Positions 57,957 to 64,000 of a stretch of 64,000 nt of DNA are shown here, piece by piece (within the stretch, counting starts at the first letter, position 1; every line of letters begins with the position of its first letter). The stretch covers positions 1 through 64,000 of the forward strand of contig RAYF01000001.1 in the NCBI GenBank assembly GCA_003611745.1. The letters run 5' to 3'. The notes beneath the pieces were generated by a model. That model did not search any database. It saw only the letters and a list, made by a program, of their open reading frames with translations, and had not been told where the DNA came from. This stretch comes from a bacterium D16-36 (GTDB lineage: Bacteria > Bacillota > Clostridia > Lachnospirales > Lachnospiraceae). A program made the position numbers and the translations under genes.

Positions 57957-59411
57957 ATGAGTACAGATAGATATACAAGCCCTCTTTCAGAGCGCTATGC
58001 CAGCAGGGAAATGCAGTATATTTTTTCGCAGGATAAAAAATTCAGGACGTGGAGGCGTCTCTGGATTGCCTTGGCGGAAGCAGAAAATGAGCTGGGACTG
58101 AAAAATGAGCAGGGAGGGCCTGCAGTTACAGAGGAACAGATTGAAGAGCTTAGGGCACACGCGGAGGATATCAATTATGATGTCGCAAGAGAGAGGGAGA
58201 AGCTGGTCCGCCATGATGTAATGTCCCACGTATATGCCTATGGGCAGCAGTGCCCGAAGGCTGCGGGCATTATCCATCTTGGTGCGACCTCTTGTTATGT
58301 AGGGGATAACACAGACGTTATTATTATGACGGAGGCATTGCAGTTAGTCCGCAAGAAATTGATAAATGTGATTGACGAATTGTCTAAGTTTGCCATGAAA
58401 TATAAAGGGCTTCCTACACTTGCTTTTACACATTTCCAGCCGGCACAGCCAACGACGGTAGGTAAACGTGCGACGCTTTGGCTGCAGGAGTTTCTGATGG
58501 ATCTGGAAGATACGGACTATGTGCTTTCTACGATGAAGCTTTTGGGCTGCAAGGGGACAACCGGCACACAGGCAAGCTTTATGGAGCTTTTTGATGGGGA
58601 TGAGGAAAAGGTGAAGGAATTAGACCGGAAAATTGCACAGAAGATGGGATTTTCCGACTGCTTTGCCGTGTCGGGACAGACATACTCACGTAAGCTGGAC
58701 ATCCGTGTGGCAAATGTCCTTGCCGGCATCGCGGCAAGCGCCCATAAGTTTTCTAATGATATCCGTCTTCTCCAGCATTTAAAAGAGATTGAGGAGCCGT
58801 TTGAAAAGAACCAGATAGGTTCTTCTGCCATGGCATATAAAAGAAATCCGATGCGTTCAGAGCGCATTGCCTCTTTGGCACGTTATGTTATGTCGGATGT
58901 GGCAAATACAATGTTTACTTCTGCATGCCAGTGGTTTGAGCGCACACTGGATGATTCTGCTAATAAGCGGATTAGTATTCCGGAGGGATTTCTGGCAACA
59001 GATGGCATCCTTGACCTGCTTCTGAATGTGGTGGACGGCCTTGTAGTGTATGACAAGGTTATTGAGAAACGCCTTATGTCGGAACTTCCGTTTATGGCAA
59101 CAGAAAATATTATGATGGATGCTGTGAAAGCGGGCGGGAACAGGCAGGAGCTGCATGAGAAGATCCGGACGCTTTCTATGGAGGCCGGGAAGAATGTTAA
59201 AGAATATGGAAAGGATAATAACCTGCTGGAGCTGATTGATGCGGATGATGAATTTCCAATGGGGCTTGAGGAACTAAAAGCTTCTATGGAGCCAGCTAAA
59301 TACACAGGACGTGCTGCGTCACAGGTTGAGGAGTTTATGGAAGAGTTTGTCAATCCTGTTTTGCAGAAGAATAAAGGGCTTCTTGGCGTAAAAGCGGAGA
59401 TTAACGTCTAA
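57957..59411 (+). CDS. purB: Adenylosuccinate lyase
   Basis: Removes fumarate from SAICAR and from adenylosuccinate. 484 residues, the longer form (STDRYTSPLSERYASREMQYIFSQ at the start). Motifs: HDVMSHVYAYGQQCPKAAGIIHLGATSCYVGDN, AFTHFQPAQPTTVGKRATLW, and the superfamily signature GSSAMAYKRNPMRSERI. The ATG 57957 lies behind AAAGGAAAAGGTG. Third gene of the purine run; purA, the partner in AMP synthesis, is two genes on. Confidence 0.97.
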   Translation: MSTDRYTSPLSERYASREMQYIFSQDKKFRTWRRLWIALAEAENELGLKNEQGGPAVTEEQIEELRAHAEDINYDVAREREKLVRHDVMSHVYAYGQQCPKAAGIIHLGATSCYVGDNTDVIIMTEALQLVRKKLINVIDELSKFAMKYKGLPTLAFTHFQPAQPTTVGKRATLWLQEFLMDLEDTDYVLSTMKLLGCKGTTGTQASFMELFDGDEEKVKELDRKIAQKMGFSDCFAVSGQTYSRKLDIRVANVLAGIAASAHKFSNDIRLLQHLKEIEEPFEKNQIGSSAMAYKRNPMRSERIASLARYVMSDVANTMFTSACQWFERTLDDSANKRISIPEGFLATDGILDLLLNVVDGLVVYDKVIEKRLMSELPFMATENIMMDAVKAGGNRQELHEKIRTLSMEAGKNVKEYGKDNNLLELIDADDEFPMGLEELKASMEPAKYTGRAASQVEEFMEEFVNPVLQKNKGLLGVKAEINV

Positions 59412-59514
59412 AAACACGGTTTAGTACAACGAAAATCATACAAGCCAATGTGTCAGTTAATTAATATTCGCTGTATTAGGGAGGAAAGCGTAAACGGGAC
59501 GGAGGTAATTCATT

Positions 59515-59802
59515 ATGGTTGGACAAAGAATGTTGACTGCTCGCCTAACGGTCAATATGATTGCTGCGGATGATGTATATACCACAGGGGATCAGTTGTT
59601 GTTTCCGAAAGGAACCGTTTTGACGGAGGAGGTAATCGAAGCATTAAAGGAACATTCTGTGTTTGCAATTCGTATACAGGTAGATGATAAAGATAAAAAT
59701 ACACCTATAATGGCGGATGCAGCAGGGGAGGTTGCTGTGGATGGGAAAAAGTCAGGTGGGGATTTACAGGATGGCTGTATTGCCCCTCCCATCTTACCCT
59801 GA
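59515..59802 (+). CDS. N-terminal module of a split HD-GYP protein
   Basis: 95 residues (ATG 59515, GGAGG upstream). The segment LTARLTVNMIAADDVYTTGDQLLFPKGTVLTEEVIEALKEHSVFAIRI resembles the N-terminal domain that precedes HD-GYP domains in related proteins. The frame ends at TGA 59800, ten bases before the start of the HD-GYP frame, which lies in a different reading frame. The stop falls inside an 18-bp-arm hairpin. The two pieces are read here as translationally coupled genes, though a frameshift in one ancestral gene is equally consistent with the sequence. Confidence 0.65.
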   Translation: MVGQRMLTARLTVNMIAADDVYTTGDQLLFPKGTVLTEEVIEALKEHSVFAIRIQVDDKDKNTPIMADAAGEVAVDGKKSGGDLQDGCIAPPILP

Positions 59803-59822
59803 GGAGGGTGAGATGGGAGGGG
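59783..59822 (+). promoter_or_regulatory. Ribosome-site-sequestering hairpin at the HD-GYP gene junction
   Basis: CCCCTCCCATCTTACCCT (59783-59800) pairs with AGGGTGAGATGGGAGGGG (59805-59822) around GAGG, with one G-U pair. It buries the start codon (59813) and most of the ribosome site (AGGAGGG). Ribosomes finishing the upstream frame would open it. Confidence 0.75.
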
Positions 59823-60709
59823 AAAGCTACTATGACGCTGTCAGGCAGACGCAGGAATTTCAAAAGTTTAATAGTATCTTTCTTAAGACGATTGACCATA
59901 TGAAGGAGCTTTTTAACCGTGTTGTGATGCAGAATGAGGAAATTGACAGTGATAAGGCCGTGAAGGATGTAGAAAACGTGGTATCCCAGAGCCGCAACAG
60001 CCTGCATATTCTGGATATGCTTCAGTGTATGAGAAGGTATGACGACGAGACTTATGTACACAGCCTGAATGTGGCCCTGCTCAGCAATGTGATTGGAAAG
60101 CTGGTTTTTCCATCGGTTTCAAAAGAGGATTTGGACTCCCTTACTTTATCGGGGCTGCTCCACGATATCGGAAAGATGCTGGTGCCGGATGAAGTGCTTC
60201 GGAAGAAAGACCATTTGACAATATCGGAATTTAATGTAGTAAAAACACATGTGCTTCATGGAAGCAATATTCTGGCAGGAATGAAGGGGCTGGACCCCAG
60301 AGTTGCGGAGGTTGCGATGCGGCATCACGAACGGTGCGACGGCAGTGGCTATCCGGGGGGATGGCACAGGGAGCAGATTACTCCTTTTGCGAAGATTGTG
60401 GCAATTGCAGATACGTATGATGCAATGACGTCAGACCGTGTGTACCGCAAAGCAATCTGTCCGTTTGACGTAATCCATATGTTTGAGCGGGAAGGCTTGG
60501 TGAAGTTTGAGGTGGAATATCTCCTGCCCTTCCTCACGACAGCCGTTCAGGCGTATATGAATGCAGAGGTTTATCTGACCACAAATGAAATCGGCAAAGT
60601 TGTAATGGTGAATGCTGATGAATTATCTAAACCCATCGTTAAAGTGGGGGATACATATTACAATCTGGCAAAAGATCATTCGATTTCCATTGACAGAATG
60701 GTAGATTAA
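59813..60709 (+). CDS. HD-GYP domain protein, putative cyclic-di-GMP phosphodiesterase
   Basis: 298 residues. HD-GYP domains hydrolyse cyclic-di-GMP (or cyclic GMP-AMP). Visible are LSGLLHDIGKMLVPDEVLRK (HD pair), HVLHGSNIL, MRHHERCDGSGYPGGWHREQI (GYP) and IVAIADTYDAMTSDRVYRKA. An N-terminal helical part (EFQKFNSIFLKTIDHMKELFNRVV) precedes them and a small beta domain (ADELSKPIVKVGDTYYNLAKD) ends the protein. The start ATG 59813 is behind AGGAGGGTG inside a hairpin; the frame stays open back to 59717. Together with the 95-residue frame upstream it makes the length of a normal single protein. Confidence 0.88.
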   Translation: MGGESYYDAVRQTQEFQKFNSIFLKTIDHMKELFNRVVMQNEEIDSDKAVKDVENVVSQSRNSLHILDMLQCMRRYDDETYVHSLNVALLSNVIGKLVFPSVSKEDLDSLTLSGLLHDIGKMLVPDEVLRKKDHLTISEFNVVKTHVLHGSNILAGMKGLDPRVAEVAMRHHERCDGSGYPGGWHREQITPFAKIVAIADTYDAMTSDRVYRKAICPFDVIHMFEREGLVKFEVEYLLPFLTTAVQAYMNAEVYLTTNEIGKVVMVNADELSKPIVKVGDTYYNLAKDHSISIDRMVD

Positions 60710-60879
60710 GTTATACTTATTATTGTACCAGAGTGTGTTTGAAAATGAATTTTCAAGCACACTTTAAGGCGGCATATGAAAAGCTGCCTTGCGTAAATGG
60801 AGGAAATGGGTTTGTGACAGCGCGCTGCCTGCCACGGACACCAGTCATGCGGATAAGCAGCGCAGAAATGAGGGAAACT

Positions 60880-62163
60880 ATGGTAACAGCTATTGTTGGC
60901 GCTAACTGGGGAGATGAAGGCAAAGGAAAGATTACGGATATGCTGGGGGAAGAATCCGACATTATCGTACGCTTTCAGGGGGGAAGTAATGCAGGCCATA
61001 CCATTATCAATGATTATGGCAAATTTGCCCTGCACCTGCTACCATCCGGAGTCTTTTACGGGCACACAACAAGTATTATCGGCAACGGCGTTGCACTAAA
61101 CATACCATACTTGTTCAAGGAGATAAATTCTCTGGTAGAGAAGGACGTGCCTAAGCCAAAGATTCTGATATCTGACAGAGCACAGATTGTTATGCCGTAT
61201 CATATTTTATTTGATGAGTATGAGGAGGAGAGGCTTGGCGGAAAGTCATTCGGCTCCACAAAATCAGGAATCGCCCCATTTTACTCAGATAAATATGCTA
61301 AGATTGGCATTCAGGTATCGGAATTGTTTGATGATGAAGTTTTAAAGGAAAAGATTGACCGTGTCTGTGATCAAAAAAATGTTATCTTAAAATATTTATA
61401 TAAGAAACCGGAATTAGACCCGCAGGAACTGCTGGCGACGCTGCATGAGTACCGGGATATGGTGGAACCGTATGTGTGTGATGTGTCCGCTTATCTTAGG
61501 AAGGCAATCTCGGAGGGCAAAAATATTCTTTTGGAGGGACAGCTTGGCTCTTTAAAAGATCCGGACCACGGTATTTACCCGATGGTTACATCTTCTTCTA
61601 CTCTGGCGGCATACGGGGCAATCGGTGCAGGCATTCCGCCATATGAGATAAAAAGAATTGTCACAGTAGTGAAGGCATATTCCAGTGCTGTGGGCGCCGG
61701 AGAGTTTGTGAGCGAGATTTTAGACGAGGCAGAGGCGGATGCACTGCGCAGGCATGGCGGTGATGGTGGTGAATATGGGGCGACGACAGGGCGTCCTCGC
61801 CGCATGGGATGGTTTGACGCGGTGGCAAGCCGCTATGGATGTGAGATTCAGGGGGCAACTGAGGTGGTCCTCACAGTCCTTGACTGCATTGGGTATCTGA
61901 AAGAAATTCCAGTGTGCGTTGGTTACGAGATTGACGGCAAGGAAGTGAAGGAATTTCCAGTTACTACAAAGCTTGCAAAAGCGAAGCCGGTTTATACAGT
62001 GCTGCCGGGATGGAACTGTGATATCAGCGGTATTAAAAAATATGAAGAACTGCCGGAAAACTGCAGAAAATATGTTGAATTTATTGAGAAGGAGCTTGGC
62101 GTGCCGATAACCATGGTATCAAATGGCCCAAAGAGAAGTGATATTATATACCGCAGTAAATAA
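60880..62163 (+). CDS. purA: Adenylosuccinate synthetase
   Basis: Makes adenylosuccinate from IMP and aspartate with GTP. 427 residues, standard length: VGANWGDEGKGKITDMLGEESDIIVRFQGGSNAGHTI at the start, GSTKSGIAPFYSDKYAK, EGQLGSLKDPDHGIYPMVTSSST, GDGGEYGATTGRPRRMGWFD. The true start ATG 60880 lies eight bases after GAGG within the leader motif GCAGAAATGAGG; the frame open from 60733 has no site. Its 3' side carries the hairpin at 62180. Confidence 0.97.
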   Translation: MVTAIVGANWGDEGKGKITDMLGEESDIIVRFQGGSNAGHTIINDYGKFALHLLPSGVFYGHTTSIIGNGVALNIPYLFKEINSLVEKDVPKPKILISDRAQIVMPYHILFDEYEEERLGGKSFGSTKSGIAPFYSDKYAKIGIQVSELFDDEVLKEKIDRVCDQKNVILKYLYKKPELDPQELLATLHEYRDMVEPYVCDVSAYLRKAISEGKNILLEGQLGSLKDPDHGIYPMVTSSSTLAAYGAIGAGIPPYEIKRIVTVVKAYSSAVGAGEFVSEILDEAEADALRRHGGDGGEYGATTGRPRRMGWFDAVASRYGCEIQGATEVVLTVLDCIGYLKEIPVCVGYEIDGKEVKEFPVTTKLAKAKPVYTVLPGWNCDISGIKKYEELPENCRKYVEFIEKELGVPITMVSNGPKRSDIIYRSK

Positions 62164-62179
62164 GAAATTCTTGGCACTA

Positions 62180-62208
62180 ATTGGGGGTAAATACCTTTTG
62201 CCCCCAAT
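62180..62208 (+). terminator. Hairpin after purA
   Basis: ATTGGGGG (62180-62187) pairs with CCCCCAAT (62201-62208). The T-tract is missing, so efficiency is uncertain. Confidence 0.5.
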
Positions 62209-62242
62209 ATCTAAAAATATTAATAGGGAGATGGGCACCAGC

Positions 62243-62404
62243 TTAGGAACTGTTAATAAATTACTCATGACAATTACTTGTATAAATGCCCATCTGCGGC
62301 ATCAGAAAATCTTGACATAGCCCGCTATGCCTGCGATTTTTTTCTTTGCAGCTGAACATTTATACAGCGAACTTGTCACAAATAATTTCTTAACAGTTCC
62401 TTAG
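62243..62404. mobile_element. 162-bp MITE-like element ending in GGAACTGTTAA repeats
   Basis: TTAGGAACTGTTAATAAATTA (first 20 bases from 62243) is mirrored by TAATTTCTTAACAGTTCCTT ending near 62402, and GACAA/TTGTC extend the match. Inside, TGTATAAATG (about 62279) and CATTTATACA (about 62357) form another inverted pair. Its ends match the short GGAACTGT palindromes elsewhere in the window. Confidence 0.65.
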
Positions 62405-62448
62405 GCGGTGCCCTCTTTCTGACATAAAAGAAATGGAATGGTCGGAGA

Positions 62449-64000
62449 ATGAATTATAGTCAGGCAGAGATTAAACGAAGGCGGAAGGAGCTTACCTCAG
62501 TTTCTAGAAAAATGAAATACCGGGTAGAGGAATGGATTACCTATGGCAGTGTTATTCTGTTGGTTACGCTGCTTTTAATGCTGATTTTTGGAATGGCGGG
62601 GGCAGTGCGCGGGATGATTGACAGTACGCCGGATTTAGCGGAAATTGACATTCTCGCCAGAGGGAATGCGAGTACGCTTTATGACAGTACCGGGCAGGAA
62701 ATCCAGACACTGAATACTGATGATATAATTCAGGAATATGTATCCGCCAAAGAGATTCCCAAATGTGTGCAACAGGCATTTGTAGCGATAGAGGATAAAC
62801 GTTTTTATGAACATCACGGCGTAGATATGCAGGGGCTGATTCATTCTATCTATTCTAATGTGACAGGGGAAGGCAGAAAGTATGCGGACAGCGCTAACAC
62901 AATTACGCAGAGGCTGGTCCAGAACCAGATATTCGGGGGAACCGGCGGAAATAATTTTTTTGAGAATTTCTGTCTGGCAGTCCAGAAACAGCATCTGGCA
63001 ACACAGCTCGAGGACCATCTGGATAAATCTAAGATTCTTGAGTACTATTTAAATACGATTAATCTGGGAAGCAATATAGTTGGGGTTCAGGCAGCCGCCA
63101 GGCGGTATTTTGACAAAAATATAACAGATGTTAATTTTTCTGAGGCAGCAGTGCTGGCGGCCATTGCTGAGGATCCTTCAGAGTACAGCCCGATTACGAA
63201 TCAGGAAAAGAATGGGCGGAGGCGCAGAAATGTCCTCAAAAATATGCTGGAGGAAGAATATATTTCAGAGGATGAATATGAGCAGGCTTTGGGGGACGAC
63301 GTGTATCTGCGTGTTATGAATGTTGACAGCAGTAATGTAAATAGTGGGAATAAGACAAATTCTTATTATGCGGATGCTGTGGTGGAACAGGTGATGCAGG
63401 ATTTGAAGAGGGAGCTGGGGTATTCCCAGACAGAGGCATACAATGCCCTGTATTACAGTGGGCTGCGTATATTTACCTGTCAGGAATCTTCCCTTCAGAA
63501 AATCTGTGACGATGTCGTTAATTCGGACCGTTACTATCCCACTACGGTGCGCTCCTACCTGTCATACCATCTTAAGATAGTAAAGGATGGCAGGGAACAG
63601 GAATTTAGCGAGGTGGACATAAAAAATTATTTTCTGGAGAAGGAGGATAAGAATATCTCCCTTTATTTTAAAAAGACATCTAAGGCGAAAGAATATGTGC
63701 GCAAATTCCGTAAAGCTATGTTAGGGGACGGCGGATTGATTGTGACGGAGGATATTCAGTTGGTGAAGCAGCCGCAGGCATCTTTTGTCCTTCTGGAACA
63801 GTCGACAGGGAAGGTTAAGGCGATTGCCGGGGGCCGTGGGCAGAAGGCGGCAAACCTTGAGATAAACAGGGCAACGGAGTGGAAGCGCCAGCCGGGTTCC
63901 GTGCTTGCCATGTTGTCGACCTATGCGCCGGCATTGGACACAGCAGGAATTACTCTGGGGGATGTACAGGACGATGCGGTTTACCGCGGCACGGGACTGG
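62449..64000 (+). CDS. Class A penicillin-binding protein-like protein, 3' end outside window
   Basis: 517 codons visible. A membrane anchor (YGSVILLVTLLLMLIFGMAGA, about 36-56) is followed by a GT51 transglycosylase domain: IEDKRFYEHHGVDMQG with catalytic Glu115, ADSANTITQRLVQNQIFG and ILEYYLNTINLGSNIVGVQAAARRYF. The transpeptidase part begins with FVLLEQSTGKVKAIAGG, but the SxxK motif reads RQPGSVLAMLSTYAPALD: Ser484 is present and alanine (487) replaces the catalytic lysine. Glycan polymerisation is thus likely, crosslinking doubtful. ATG 62449 has GGAG just upstream (TCGGAGA). The rest of the protein cannot be judged here. Confidence 0.88.
   Translation, partial: MNYSQAEIKRRRKELTSVSRKMKYRVEEWITYGSVILLVTLLLMLIFGMAGAVRGMIDSTPDLAEIDILARGNASTLYDSTGQEIQTLNTDDIIQEYVSAKEIPKCVQQAFVAIEDKRFYEHHGVDMQGLIHSIYSNVTGEGRKYADSANTITQRLVQNQIFGGTGGNNFFENFCLAVQKQHLATQLEDHLDKSKILEYYLNTINLGSNIVGVQAAARRYFDKNITDVNFSEAAVLAAIAEDPSEYSPITNQEKNGRRRRNVLKNMLEEEYISEDEYEQALGDDVYLRVMNVDSSNVNSGNKTNSYYADAVVEQVMQDLKRELGYSQTEAYNALYYSGLRIFTCQESSLQKICDDVVNSDRYYPTTVRSYLSYHLKIVKDGREQEFSEVDIKNYFLEKEDKNISLYFKKTSKAKEYVRKFRKAMLGDGGLIVTEDIQLVKQPQASFVLLEQSTGKVKAIAGGRGQKAANLEINRATEWKRQPGSVLAMLSTYAPALDTAGITLGDVQDDAVYRGTGL

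Overview
The window looks like a chromosomal segment of an anaerobic Firmicute, most likely family Lachnospiraceae (class Clostridia); the genus cannot be fixed from sequence alone. Reasons: class III fructose-1,6-bisphosphatase, a ProB without a PUA domain, a CIRCE-controlled hsp20-clpB pair, HD-GYP and Cache-type chemoreceptor genes, strong GGAGG-type ribosome binding sites with frequent TTG/GTG starts, and textbook TTGACA-N17-TATAAT promoters. I see no rRNA, tRNA or CRISPR array.

Layout. 1-7300: MarR regulator with citrate synthase, proB, a long RelA/SpoT-domain protein of unknown role, a FliD-tail-like protein and an SPFH membrane protein. 7389-9395: a chemoreceptor. 9424-10900: a small accessory patch with an XRE regulator, a convincing type I toxin-antitoxin module and eroded mobile-element reading frames. 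10920-14271: CIRCE operator, small heat-shock protein and ClpB. 14297-17717: a TPR protein, a secreted repeat protein and an orphan metal-binding lipoprotein. 18181-21907: an AT-rich accessory stretch with a papain-like secreted protease, a membrane-anchored secreted protein, a YrvL-like membrane protein, a PD-(D/E)XK Rpn/transposase-type nuclease and two palindromic MITE-like elements. 22291-31018: a sugar/polyol locus (sorbose-phosphate-reductase-like dehydrogenase, DeoR regulator, mannitol-type PTS permease, FruK-type kinase, PTS enzyme I) followed by fbp. 31111-37576 (minus strand): M29 aminopeptidase with a long N-terminal extension, glycosyltransferase, rfbD/rfbC, MerR regulator and a membrane protein. 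37899-48608: rhomboid protease, flavodoxin/SCP2 protein, HIT protein, a TrpXY-like ABC transporter, YfbR-like HD hydrolase with uvrA, a chemoreceptor and a second SCP2 protein. 48809-53873: unknown membrane and helical proteins, trpS-aroC and two very small proteins. 54045-64000: GH3 hexosaminidase, purC-purF-purB, a split HD-GYP gene, purA, and a class A PBP-like gene cut by the window edge.

Function. The sugar locus imports and phosphorylates a hexitol or ketose and passes it into the fructose-phosphate pool, which fbp links to gluconeogenesis. The purine genes supply two middle steps, the committed step and the AMP branch. trpS, aroC and the TrpXY-like transporter suggest local attention to aromatic amino acids.

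The most distinctive material is not metabolic: a dispersed modular terminator repeat (three nearly identical ~109-bp copies plus fragments); a GGAACTGT palindrome family; other MITE-like palindromes; clusters of short hairpins upstream of genes; a type I toxin-antitoxin locus with 5'-3' complementarity; a RelA/SpoT protein with an altered acceptor motif and an unusual C-terminal region; an HD-GYP gene split at a ribosome-site-sequestering hairpin; and a class A PBP-like protein lacking the catalytic lysine of its SxxK motif.
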